Of a stretch of DNA of 64,000 bases, positions 17,380 to 26,092 are shown piece after piece; within the stretch, counting starts at the first letter, position 1, and each line of letters starts with the position of its first letter. The stretch comes from Cellulomonas wangsupingiae (GTDB taxonomy: Bacteria; Actinomycetota; Actinomycetes; Actinomycetales; Cellulomonadaceae): assembly GCF_024508275.1 (NCBI RefSeq), contig NZ_CP101989.1, forward strand, positions 1,550,001 to 1,614,000, read 5' to 3'. Made by a program: the position numbers and the translations under genes. The notes under the pieces are model-generated. The model was given only the letters and a program-made list of their open reading frames with translations. It did no database searches and was not told the origin of the DNA.

Positions 17380-18146
17380 CCGCCGCGTCCGCCGGCCTGC
17401 TCCGGCAGGTCCTGCCGCCGGTCGTGCTCCTCGCGGCCCTCGTCGGGGCGTGGCACGCGCTCGTCGTGCTCGGTGACGTGCCCGCGTTCGTGCTGCCCGG
17501 GCCGGCGGCGATCCTCGACGAGCTGGTCACGTACCTCGGGCCGATCGCGTCGGCCGCGCGCGTCACCGGCACGAACGCCGCGGCCGGCCTCCTGCTCGGG
17601 TCCGCGCTGGGGGTGCTGCTCGCGGTCGCGGCCGGCCTCGTCCGTGTCGTCGACGCGCTGACCGAGCCGCTGGTCGCGGCGCTGGCCGTCGTGCCGATCG
17701 TCGCGCTGGCCCCCGTGCTGTACGCGATGTACGGCGCCGGCTCCGAGCAGGCCCGCGTCATCGTCGCCGCGCTCGCGGTGCTCGTCCCCGTGCACGTCAC
17801 GACGCTGCGGGGGCTGCGCCAGGTCCGGCCCGTGCACCGCGACCTCATGCGCGCGCTGGCCGTCCCGCGCGTGCGGGCCGCCCGCACCGTGACGATCCCC
17901 ACGGCCGTCCCGTACCTGTTCACGGGGCTGCGCATGGCGTCGTCGCTCGCCGTGATCTCCGCGATCGTCGCCGAGTACTTCGGCGGGCCCCGCTCGGGCA
18001 TCGGGTCGTTCATCACGACCGCTGCCGCCGGCTCCAACTACGCCCGGGCCTGGGCGTACGTGCTCGGCGGCGTCGTCGTCGGCCTGCTGTTCCACGGCGT
18101 CACGGTGGCTGCCGAGCACGTCGTCACGCGTCGCGCCGGCCGGTGA
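17376..18146 (+). CDS. ABC importer permease 2 (SsuC/TauC type)
   Basis: A 256-residue permease with five or six membrane segments and the coupling helix pattern DLMRALAVPRVRAARTVTIP. GTG at 17376 overlaps the ATPase stop (GTGA). A second, non-identical permease indicates a heterodimeric channel. The gap to the binding-protein gene is 85 bases and holds nothing beyond a ribosome site. Confidence 0.88.
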
Positions 18147-18231
18147 GGCCGGCGCGCGCACGTCCTCGACCGGCGGTCCCCGGGACGCCGACCCCCGCAC
18201 CGACACCGCACGTCCGACGAGAGGAGACGAC

Positions 18232-19380
18232 ATGAGGACCATGACGCGCTGGGGGGCGCCCCTGGCGGCGCTCGCCGCCGCAGGGCTGGTGCTGGCGGCG
18301 TGCTCGAGCACCGACGAGGCAGCGGCGACGGGGGACGGGACCGCCGCGGCCGGTGACCTCACGCCCGTCACGCTGCAGCTCCAGTGGCTCACGCAGGCCC
18401 AGTTCTCCGGCTACTACGCGGCCGTGGACCAGGGGTACTACGCGGACGAGGGGCTCGACGTGGAGATCCTGCCGTCGGGCGGCGACGTCGTGCCGCAGGA
18501 CGCCCTCGCGGCCGGCGAGGTCGACTACGCGATCGCCTGGGTGCCCAAGGTGCTCGGGTCGATCGAGCAGGGCGCGGACATCACGCACGTCGCCCAGGTC
18601 TTCGAGCGGTCCGCGACGCTGCAGGTCGCGTTCGCCGACTCCGGCATCGAGACGGTCGCCGACCTCGAGGGCAGGACCGTCGGCTCGTGGGGGTACGGCA
18701 ACGAGTGGGAGCTGTTCGCCGGCCTCAACCAGGCGGGCGTCGAGGACTTCCAGCTCGTCACGCAGGCGTTCGACATGCTGGGCCTGCTCAGCGGCGACAT
18801 CGACGCCGCGCAGGCCATGACCTACAACGAGTACGCGCAGCTCCTGGAGACCGTGGACCCGGACACCGGGCAGCTGTACACGCCCGAGGACTTCACGGTC
18901 ATCGACTGGAACGACGAGGGCGTCGCGATGCTGCAGGACGCGGTCTGGGCCGACGCGGGCCGCCTCGCCGACGACGAGCAGTACCGCGAGACCACCGTCA
19001 AGTTCCTCAAGGCGTCCCTCAAGGGATGGGTGTACGCGCGGGACAACCCGCAGGAGGCCGCCGAGATCGTGACGGCCGCCGGCTCCACGCTCGGCACGTC
19101 GCACCAGCTGTGGATGACCAACGAGGTGAACAAGCTCCTCTGGCCGTCGACCCGGGGCGTCGGGGTCGTCGACCCGGCCGCGTGGGACCGGACGGTCGAG
19201 CTGGCGACGAAGACGCACAACGAGACCGGTGCGACCATCATCACGACGCCGCCGCCCACGACGGCGTACACGACCGAGTACGTCGAGCAGGCCCTGGCCG
19301 AGCTGGCCGAGGAGGGGGTCGACACGTCGGGCGCCGACTTCGAGCCCCTCGAGGTGGAGCTGGCCGAGGGCGGCAGCTGA
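18232..19380 (+). CDS. NMT1/THI5-like substrate-binding lipoprotein
   Basis: A 382-residue lipoprotein: signal peptide, lipobox VLAACSS with Cys near residue 23, a short Ala/Thr linker, then an NMT1/THI5-like fold beginning LQLQWLTQAQFSGYYAA. Binding proteins of this family bring in pyrimidine-type molecules, including thiamine precursors, and sulfonates. Beside dihydropyrimidinase a pyrimidine or ureide ligand is plausible. The ATG at 18232 has GAGAGGAGA upstream. A strong terminator follows, so the main operon probably ends here. Confidence 0.88.
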   Translation: MRTMTRWGAPLAALAAAGLVLAACSSTDEAAATGDGTAAAGDLTPVTLQLQWLTQAQFSGYYAAVDQGYYADEGLDVEILPSGGDVVPQDALAAGEVDYAIAWVPKVLGSIEQGADITHVAQVFERSATLQVAFADSGIETVADLEGRTVGSWGYGNEWELFAGLNQAGVEDFQLVTQAFDMLGLLSGDIDAAQAMTYNEYAQLLETVDPDTGQLYTPEDFTVIDWNDEGVAMLQDAVWADAGRLADDEQYRETTVKFLKASLKGWVYARDNPQEAAEIVTAAGSTLGTSHQLWMTNEVNKLLWPSTRGVGVVDPAAWDRTVELATKTHNETGATIITTPPPTTAYTTEYVEQALAELAEEGVDTSGADFEPLEVELAEGGS

Positions 19381-19395
19381 CCCGCGACCCGAAGG

Positions 19396-19427
19396 TCCTG
19401 GGACGCCGGTCCGCCGGCGTCCCAGGA
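19396..19427 (+). terminator. Strong hairpin after the binding-protein gene
   Basis: Perfect 14-bp stem TCCTGGGACGCCGG/CCGGCGTCCCAGGA with a four-base loop, 16 bases past the stop codon. It probably ends or attenuates the transcript before the aminotransferase gene. Confidence 0.75.
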
Positions 19428-19478
19428 TCGACCGTGGCGTGACGACGACGTACGCCCGAGCGACCCTGGAGCACCGAC

Positions 19479-20813
19479 ATGGCAGCACGCACCGCGGCAG
19501 ACGGCCTCACGCTCGACGCGGAGGCGATCGCGCTCGACCGGGCGCACGTCTTCCACTCCTGGTCCGCGCAGGCGCACGTCGCGCCGTTCGTGGTCGCCGG
19601 CGGGTCCGGCTCGACGGTGTGGGACCACGCCGGGCACCGGTACCTCGACTTCTCGAGCCAGCTGGTCAACACGAACATCGGGCACCAGCACCCGCGGGTC
19701 GTCGACGCGATCCGCGAGCAGGCGTCGGTGCTGGCCACGGTCGCGCCGGCCACCGCGAACCTCACGCGCGGACGGGCGGCCGAGGCGATCCTCGCCCACG
19801 TGCCGGACGCCCTGACGAAGGTCTTCTTCACGAACGCGGGCGCCGACGCGGTCGAGAACGCGATCCGGCTGGCCCGCCTGCACACCGGGCGCGACAAGGT
19901 CGTGTCGCACTACCGGTCGTACCACGGCAACACCGGAGCCGCCGTCGTGGCCACCGGCGACTGGCGGCGGGTGCCCAACGAGTACGCGCGCGGTCACGTC
20001 CACGCGTTCGGCCCGTACCTGTACCGCACGGAGTTCTGGGCGACGACGCCGCAGGAGGAGTGCGCGCGTGCGCTGCACCACCTCGAGCGCGTCGTGCAGA
20101 GCGAGGGCGCGGACTCGGTCGCGGCGATCCTCCTGGAGACCGTGCCCGGCACCGCCGGCGTCCTGGTGCCGCCCGACGGGTACCTGGCGGGCGTGCGCGA
20201 GATCGCGGACCGGTACGGCATCGTGCTGGTCCTCGACGAGGTCATGGCCGGGTTCGGCCGCACCGGGTCGTGGTTCGCGTTCGACCAGCACGACGTCGTG
20301 CCCGACCTGGTGACGTTCGCCAAGGGCGTCAACTCCGGCTACGTCCCTGCCGGCGGTGTGCTCATCAGCTCGCGGATCGCCGCGACGTTCGACGAGCGGG
20401 TATTCCCCGGTGGCCTCACGTACTCGGGGCACCCCCTGGCGATGGCCGCGATCGTCGCGACGATCGGCGCGATGGAGGACGAGGGCGTCGTCGAGAACGC
20501 CGCCGCGATCGGCCGCGACGTGCTCGGGCCGGGCCTCGCGGAGCTCGCGTCCCGGCAGCCCCTGGTGGGTGAGGTGCGCGGCACCGGCGTGTTCTGGGCC
20601 GTCGAGCTGGTCACCGACCGCGACACCCGGACGCCCGCCCCGGCGTCGGTCGTCGGCGCCCTCAAGGCCGCGTGCCTGGCCCGCGGGCTGCTGCCGTTCG
20701 TCGCCGAGAACCGGGTGCACGTCGTGCCGCCGTGCGTCGTCACGCCGGACGAGGCACGCCGCGGCCTGGCGGTCCTCGACGAGGCGCTGACGGAGGTCAC
20801 CGCCACGCGCTGA
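19479..20813 (+). CDS. Class III PLP aminotransferase (probable beta-alanine/omega-amino acid transaminase)
   Basis: A 444-residue fold-type I aminotransferase. FFTNAGADAVENAIR, the LLETVPGTAG and LVLDEVMAGFGRTG segments and the PLP lysine Lys282 (VTFAKGVNSG) are class III hallmarks. In the reductive pyrimidine pathway such enzymes convert beta-alanine to malonate semialdehyde, which fits the position after dihydropyrimidinase, beta-ureidopropionase and the importer. 4-Aminobutyrate or another omega-amine could also be the substrate. The ATG at 19479 lacks a strong ribosome site. It sits behind a terminator, so it may have its own promoter. Confidence 0.87.
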   Translation: MAARTAADGLTLDAEAIALDRAHVFHSWSAQAHVAPFVVAGGSGSTVWDHAGHRYLDFSSQLVNTNIGHQHPRVVDAIREQASVLATVAPATANLTRGRAAEAILAHVPDALTKVFFTNAGADAVENAIRLARLHTGRDKVVSHYRSYHGNTGAAVVATGDWRRVPNEYARGHVHAFGPYLYRTEFWATTPQEECARALHHLERVVQSEGADSVAAILLETVPGTAGVLVPPDGYLAGVREIADRYGIVLVLDEVMAGFGRTGSWFAFDQHDVVPDLVTFAKGVNSGYVPAGGVLISSRIAATFDERVFPGGLTYSGHPLAMAAIVATIGAMEDEGVVENAAAIGRDVLGPGLAELASRQPLVGEVRGTGVFWAVELVTDRDTRTPAPASVVGALKAACLARGLLPFVAENRVHVVPPCVVTPDEARRGLAVLDEALTEVTATR

Positions 20814-20876
20814 CGCGACCGGACCGCGAGAGAGGCCCGTGCCATCCTCGTCCCACCACCGACCCCAGGAGAGCGC

Positions 20877-21641
20877 ATGACCACGTCCACCGACCGTCCC
20901 CGCCGCGCGCTCGTCACGGGCGCCTCGTCCGGGATCGGCGGCGCGACGGTCCGCCGCCTGCGCGCCGACGGCTGGGACGTCGTGGCGACCGCCCGCCGCG
21001 CCGACCGGCTCGCGGCGCTCGCCGAGGAGACGGGTGCCGACACGTTCGTGGCGGACGTGACGGTGGACGAGGACGTCTCCGCGCTGCTCGCGCACGTGCG
21101 CGCGACCGGCGGCCTCGACGCCGTCGTCAACAACGCCGGCGGTGCGTTCGGCCTCGACACCGTCGAGGAGGCGGACCTCGACGGTTGGCGTGCGATGTAC
21201 GAGCTCAACGTGCTCGGCACGCTGCGCGTGACCCAGGGCGTGCTCCCGCTGCTGCGCGAGCGCGGTGCCGGGGACGTGCTGGTCGTCACCTCGACGGCCG
21301 GTCACGGGCCGTACCCCGGCGGCGCGGGGTACACCGGCGTGAAGCACGCCGAGCGGATGCTCGCGACGACGCTGCGCTGGGAGCTGGTCGGGGAGCCGAT
21401 CCGGGTGATCGAGGTCGCCCCGGGCGCGGTCGCGACGGAGGAGTTCTCGCTCGTGCGCTTCGGGGGCGATGCGCAGCGCGCCGCCCAGGTGTACGAGGGG
21501 TACCAGCCGCTCGTCGCCGACGACGTCGCCGACACGATCGCGTGGAGCCTGTCGCGACCTGCGCACGTCAACGTCGACCTGCTGGTGGTGCGCCCGCGCG
21601 CGCAGGCGAACAACACGACGACCGCACGCACGGGCGTCTGA
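20877..21641 (+). CDS. Short-chain dehydrogenase, YdfG-like (candidate malonate semialdehyde reductase)
   Basis: A 254-residue classical SDR. The cofactor motif TGASSGIG is at 14-21, NNAG at 85-88, and the catalytic Ser/Tyr152/Lys156 in GYTGVKHAE. Arg residues after the first strands (TARRADRL) favour NADPH. The C-terminal RPAHVNVDLLVVRPRAQ resembles YdfG-type 3-hydroxy-acid dehydrogenases, which reduce malonate semialdehyde. The aminotransferase 64 bases upstream would make that compound from beta-alanine, so this could be the last detoxifying step. The specific substrate is an inference. The ATG at 20877 has a CAGGAGAG ribosome site. Confidence 0.8.
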   Translation: MTTSTDRPRRALVTGASSGIGGATVRRLRADGWDVVATARRADRLAALAEETGADTFVADVTVDEDVSALLAHVRATGGLDAVVNNAGGAFGLDTVEEADLDGWRAMYELNVLGTLRVTQGVLPLLRERGAGDVLVVTSTAGHGPYPGGAGYTGVKHAERMLATTLRWELVGEPIRVIEVAPGAVATEEFSLVRFGGDAQRAAQVYEGYQPLVADDVADTIAWSLSRPAHVNVDLLVVRPRAQANNTTTARTGV

Positions 21642-21685
21642 CGCGCCACGCGTGGACGCCGGGGTGCGGTGTCGGTGCCGGGACC

Positions 21686-21700
21686 TAGGCTGACCTGGTG
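21686..21700 (+). promoter_or_regulatory. Leaderless-type promoter of the ABC exporter operon
   Basis: A -10 hexamer TAGGCT (21686-21691) lies six bases before the GTG start at 21698. With transcription starting about seven bases after the hexamer, the mRNA would begin at or next to the start codon. No ribosome site is present, which fits. Confidence 0.55.
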
Positions 21701-23569
21701 CCCCCGGCAACTGACGTGTCGACGACGCGCGCGCTCCTGCGTCTCGTGCGCTGGGCCCGCCCCGCGGTGCCCCGCGTCCTCCTGGGCGGCAGCGCCACCC
21801 TCGTGGCCAGCCTCATCGCGCTCGCGGTCCCGCAGGTGATGCGCGGTCTCGTCAACGGCCCGCTCCTGACCGAGGGCTCGCGGACGGCGGTCGTGCAGGG
21901 GGCGCTGCTCGTGCTCCTGCTCGGTGTCCTCGAGGCCGTGCTCGTGTGGTGCCGCCGCGCGCTGATCGCCACGCCCGGGACGGGCGTCGAGCGGACGATG
22001 CGGACGGACCTGTTCCGCCACCTCCTGGACCTGCCGGTCGCGCTGCACGACCGCTGGTCGGGCGGGCAGCTGCTGCAGCGCTCGATGGGGGACCTGCACA
22101 CCGTGCGCCGGTGGATGGTCTTCGGCCTCGTGCAGCTGGTCGTGTCGTCCACGACCGTGCTGGTCGGCGCGGTGCTCATGCTGGTCACCAGCCCGCTGCT
22201 GGGCCTGGTGTACCTGCTGGGAGCCGTCCCGGTGATCCTGCTGGGCTTCCGCTTCCGGCAGGACTACCGGGTCGTCGCGCGGCGTGCCCGCGACCAGGCC
22301 GGCGACCTGGCGACGAGCGTCGAGGAGTCCGTGCACGGCATCCGCGTCCTCAAGGCGTTCGGGCGCGGCGACGACGCCCTCGAGGACTTCGCGCGCCAGG
22401 CGGACGAGCTGCGGGACACCGAGCTCGACAAGGCCCGCGCGCAGTCGCGCATGTCGTTCGCGCTCACGTGGATCCCGGAGACGACCCTGGCGGTCGCGCT
22501 CGGCCTCGGGGTGTGGCTGGCGGCGACCGACCGCGTGAGCGTGGGCGGGCTCGTCGCGTTCTTCGCGACGGCGGCCGTCATGACCCGGCCCGTGGAGAGC
22601 CTCGGGCACCTGCTCGCGATGACGCTCGACGCGCGCGCCGGGACCGACCGCTTCCTCGAGGTGATGGACACCGCCCCCGCCCTGGCCGACCCCGAGCGGC
22701 CCGTCGCGCTCCCGCCGGCGCCCGCGGGCGGCACCCGCGTCGAGCTGCGCGACGTGCGGTTCGCGCACGGCACCACGACGCGCGAGGTGCTGCGCGGCGT
22801 GGACCTCGTGCTGGAGCCGGGCGAGACCATGGCGCTCGTCGGGCTCACCGGCAGCGGGAAGACGACGCTGCTGCAGCTCGTCCCGCGGCTGTACGACGTC
22901 ACGGGCGGCGCGGTGCTCGTCGACGGCGTCGACGTGCGCGACGTGACCCGGCACGACCTGCGCGGTGCGGTCGCCGTGGCGTTCGAGGACCCGATCCTGT
23001 TCTCCGCGTCGGTGCGGGACAACGTGCTGATGGGGGTCCCCGCCGAGAGGCTGGCGGCGATGAGCCCTGAGGAGAGCGACGAGGCCGTGCGCGTGGCGCT
23101 CGACGTCGCCCGCGCGGGGTTCGTGCACCGCCTGCCCCACGGCGTCGACACGGTCATCGGCGAGGAGGGGCTGAGCCTGTCCGGCGGGCAGCGGCAGCGC
23201 GTCGCCCTGGCGCGCGCCATCGCGGGGCGGCCGCGGGTGCTGGTGCTCGACGACCCGCTCTCGGCGCTCGACGTCGCCACCGAGGCCGAGGTGACCGACG
23301 GGCTGCGGCGCGTGCTGCGGGACACCACGACCCTCGTCGTCGCGCACCGGACCTCGACCGTGGCGCTGGCCGACCGGGTGGCGGTGCTGGAGGACGGGCG
23401 CATCACGGGGGTCGGACGTCACACGGACCTGCTCGCGACGCACCCGCACTACCGGTACGTGCTCACGGCCGAGGGCGACGATCCCGCCGGCGAGGGCGAC
23501 GAGGCCGCCACGGAGGTCGGCGGCCCGGCCGCCGTGCCACGCGACGTCCCGCAGGGGGTGCACCGATGA
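21698..23569 (+). CDS. ABC exporter half-transporter A (degenerate ATP site)
   Basis: A 623-residue half-transporter: six-helix membrane domain (about residues 20-310) then an ATPase domain. Walker A is GLTGSGKTT from residue 382 and the signature LSLSGGQRQR is intact, but Walker B ends LVLDDPLSALD: the catalytic Glu is Asp. Its partner downstream has an intact Glu but a changed signature, so the pair matches heterodimeric exporters with one consensus and one degenerate ATP site (TM287/288, LmrCD, BmrCD type). These usually export drugs or lipids. GTG at 21698 is the likely leaderless start. Confidence 0.92.
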   Translation: MPPATDVSTTRALLRLVRWARPAVPRVLLGGSATLVASLIALAVPQVMRGLVNGPLLTEGSRTAVVQGALLVLLLGVLEAVLVWCRRALIATPGTGVERTMRTDLFRHLLDLPVALHDRWSGGQLLQRSMGDLHTVRRWMVFGLVQLVVSSTTVLVGAVLMLVTSPLLGLVYLLGAVPVILLGFRFRQDYRVVARRARDQAGDLATSVEESVHGIRVLKAFGRGDDALEDFARQADELRDTELDKARAQSRMSFALTWIPETTLAVALGLGVWLAATDRVSVGGLVAFFATAAVMTRPVESLGHLLAMTLDARAGTDRFLEVMDTAPALADPERPVALPPAPAGGTRVELRDVRFAHGTTTREVLRGVDLVLEPGETMALVGLTGSGKTTLLQLVPRLYDVTGGAVLVDGVDVRDVTRHDLRGAVAVAFEDPILFSASVRDNVLMGVPAERLAAMSPEESDEAVRVALDVARAGFVHRLPHGVDTVIGEEGLSLSGGQRQRVALARAIAGRPRVLVLDDPLSALDVATEAEVTDGLRRVLRDTTTLVVAHRTSTVALADRVAVLEDGRITGVGRHTDLLATHPHYRYVLTAEGDDPAGEGDEAATEVGGPAAVPRDVPQGVHR

Positions 23570-25386
23570 CCACCACCGCCCCGGGCCGTCCCGCGGCACC
23601 GCCGCCCGACGAGCACGACGACGCCGGACCGCGCGAGGTCCGCCGCCGGTCGCTCGCGCTGCTCGCGTCGCTGCTGCGTCCCGTCGCGCGCCGGGCGTGG
23701 CTCACGGCGCTCGTCGTCGTGGTGGCGCAGCTCGCGCTCGTGGCCGGCCCGGCGCTGGTCGCCCTCGGGATCGACCGGGGCATCCCCGCGCTGCGCGACG
23801 GCGACGCCGGACCGCTGCTGGCGGTCGCGGGCGGCTACGCGCTCACGGCCCTGGTCGCGGGCGTGTTCACCGCCGCCACGGTCCGCGCGGCCGCCACCGT
23901 GAGCCAGGCGGTGCTGCTGGACCTGCGCCGCCGCGTCTTCCGCCACACGCAGCGGCTGAGCCTGGAGTTCCACGAGCGCTACACGTCCGGCCGCATCATC
24001 TCGCGCCAGACCTCCGACCTCGACGCGCTGCGCGAGCTGCTGGACGGCGGCGTCACGACGCTGGCCGCCGGCGGGCTCGCCATGGTCTTCACGGCCGTCG
24101 GCCTCGCGGCGCTGGACTGGCGCAGCGGGCTGGTGCTGCTGGTCGCAGTCGTGCCCGGCATCGTCCTGACCCGGTGGTTCCAGGTGCGCTCGCAGTCGCA
24201 GTACCGGCGCTCGCGCACGGCGGCGGCGCGCGTCATCGTGCGGTTCGTCGAGACGATGACCGGCATCCGCGCCGTCCAGGCGTTCCGCCGCGAGCGCGAG
24301 GTCGCCGCGGTGTACGACGAGGAGGCCGAGGAGTACCGGGCCGCGAACGCCGAGGCCATCCGCGTGAACGGCGTCTTCGACACCGGGCTCGTGCTGATCG
24401 GCAACGTCACGGTCGCCGCGGTGCTCCTCGTGGGTGGCCTGCGCGTGCTGGACGGGGCGCTCGACGTCGGCGTGCTGGTCGCCGCCGTGCTGTACGCGCG
24501 GCGGTTCTTCGCGCCCCTCGCGCAGATCGGCATGTTCTACAACTCCTTCCAGTCCGCGACGGCGGCGCTGGAGAAGCTGTCGGGGCTGCTCGCGCAGGAG
24601 CCGACCGTCCCCGAGCCGGTGCGCGCGGTGCGCCTGCCGCAGCCCCGCGGCGACCTGCGCCTGGACGCCGTGGAGTTCGGGTACGGCGACGGTCCGACCG
24701 TGCTGCCGCACCTCGACCTGCACGTGCCGCCCGGTCAGACGGTCGCGCTCGTGGGGGAGACCGGTGCGGGCAAGTCGACCGTCGCCAAGCTGCTCGCCCG
24801 GTTCTACGACCCGCGCGAGGGGGCGGTCCTCCTCGACGGCGTGGACCTGCGCGACGTCGACCCGGGCGACCTGCGCCGCGCGATGGTCATGGTGACGCAG
24901 GAGGCGTACCTGTTCTCCGGCTCGGTGGCCGCCAACATCGCCCTGGGCCGCCCGGGCGCCACCCGTGAGGAGATCGAGCAGGCGGCACGCGCCGTCGGCG
25001 TCCACGACCTGCTGGCCTCGCTGCCGGACGGCTACGACACCGACGTCGACACGCGCGGCGTGCGGCTGTCCGCGGGGCAGCGTCAGCTGGTGTCGTTCGC
25101 GCGCGCGTTCCTCGCCGACCCCGCCGTCCTGGTGCTCGACGAGGCGACGAGCTCGCTCGACATCCCCGGCGAGCAGCTCGTCCAGGACGGTCTGCGCACG
25201 CTGCTCACCGGCCGGACCGCCGTGGTGATCGCCCACCGGCTGTCGACGGTCATGCACGCGGACCGCGTCCTCGTGGTCGACGCCGGGCGGGTCGTCGAGG
25301 ACGGCAGCCCTGACACGCTCGTGGCCGGCGGCGGGCGGTTCGCCACGCTGCACGCCCAGTGGCAGGACTCGCTGCGCAGCGCCTGA
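23566..25386 (+). CDS. ABC exporter half-transporter B (consensus catalytic Glu)
   Basis: A 606-residue partner of the preceding gene, starting ATGA on its stop. The membrane domain spans about residues 40-340. The ATPase domain has Walker A GETGAGKST, Walker B LVLDEATSSLD with catalytic Glu, and a switch His in IAHRLS. The signature reads LSAGQRQ instead of LSGGQ, as expected for the subunit that completes the degenerate site of partner A. The substrate is unknown; multidrug export is the usual annotation. Confidence 0.92.
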   Translation: MTTTAPGRPAAPPPDEHDDAGPREVRRRSLALLASLLRPVARRAWLTALVVVVAQLALVAGPALVALGIDRGIPALRDGDAGPLLAVAGGYALTALVAGVFTAATVRAAATVSQAVLLDLRRRVFRHTQRLSLEFHERYTSGRIISRQTSDLDALRELLDGGVTTLAAGGLAMVFTAVGLAALDWRSGLVLLVAVVPGIVLTRWFQVRSQSQYRRSRTAAARVIVRFVETMTGIRAVQAFRREREVAAVYDEEAEEYRAANAEAIRVNGVFDTGLVLIGNVTVAAVLLVGGLRVLDGALDVGVLVAAVLYARRFFAPLAQIGMFYNSFQSATAALEKLSGLLAQEPTVPEPVRAVRLPQPRGDLRLDAVEFGYGDGPTVLPHLDLHVPPGQTVALVGETGAGKSTVAKLLARFYDPREGAVLLDGVDLRDVDPGDLRRAMVMVTQEAYLFSGSVAANIALGRPGATREEIEQAARAVGVHDLLASLPDGYDTDVDTRGVRLSAGQRQLVSFARAFLADPAVLVLDEATSSLDIPGEQLVQDGLRTLLTGRTAVVIAHRLSTVMHADRVLVVDAGRVVEDGSPDTLVAGGGRFATLHAQWQDSLRSA

Positions 25387-25493
25387 CCCGCAGGCCGCGG
25401 CCGGTGCCCAGGGGCGTCCGCGCAGGTCGGGGCGTCGGTGGTGCACCGCAGTCGTCGCGGCGCGTCCACCGGCCGCACGGTCGGCGGTGTGGT

Positions 25494-25510
25494 TAGCGTG
25501 ACGCCCCGTG
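25494..25510 (+). promoter_or_regulatory. Promoter of the pnuC-nadR-MoxR operon
   Basis: TAGCGT (25494-25499) lies eight bases before the GTG start of pnuC, so the transcript would be leaderless or have one or two leading bases. I see no other internal promoter in the seven overlapping genes that follow. Confidence 0.45.
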
Positions 25511-26092
25511 GGATGGGTCGAGATCGTCGGGTTCGTGACCGGGGCGGTGTGCGTGTGGCTGGCGACCCGGCAGCACGTCGCGAACTTCCCGGTGGGCATC
25601 GCGAACAACGTGGTGTACGCGCTGCTGTTCTGGCAGTCGGGGATCCTGGCAAACGCGGGTCTGCAGGTCGTGTACCTCGTGCTCGCAGTGCTCGGCTGGT
25701 ACTGGTGGGTCCGCGGCGGTGACGACGCGGGACGCCTGCCGGTCCGCCGCACCCCCCGCTGGGTCTGGCCGGTCGCGGTGGCCGCCGTCGTCGTCCTGAC
25801 CGTCGCGATCGCCGCGCTGCTGACCCGCACGGCGGAGTCGGTGCAGCCCTGGCCGGATGCGGTGACCACGTCGCTGAGCCTCGTCGCGCAGCTGATGCTC
25901 GGGCGCAAGTGGCTCGGGTCGTGGGCGGTCTGGATCGTCACCGACGTCCTGCTCGTCGCGCTGTACGTGAGCCTGGGGCTGTACCTGACCGCCGCGCTGT
26001 ACGTGCTGTTCATCGCGCTGTGCGTGCAGGGCTGGCGCCGGTGGTCCCGCGACCTGCGCGCGGCGCCGCAGCCGGCGGCGGTCCCCGCGTGA
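25508..26092 (+). CDS. pnuC: Nicotinamide riboside transporter PnuC
   Basis: A 194-residue membrane protein with about seven hydrophobic segments. NFPVGIANNVVYALLFW and LGWYWWVRGG are characteristic of PnuC, which lets nicotinamide riboside into the cell by facilitated diffusion coupled to phosphorylation by NadR. The GTG at 25508 gives MGWVEIVGF, the normal family start. Its stop overlaps nadR by four bases, as expected for a transporter-kinase pair. It heads a seven-gene overlapping operon. Confidence 0.93.
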   Translation: MGWVEIVGFVTGAVCVWLATRQHVANFPVGIANNVVYALLFWQSGILANAGLQVVYLVLAVLGWYWWVRGGDDAGRLPVRRTPRWVWPVAVAAVVVLTVAIAALLTRTAESVQPWPDAVTTSLSLVAQLMLGRKWLGSWAVWIVTDVLLVALYVSLGLYLTAALYVLFIALCVQGWRRWSRDLRAAPQPAAVPA

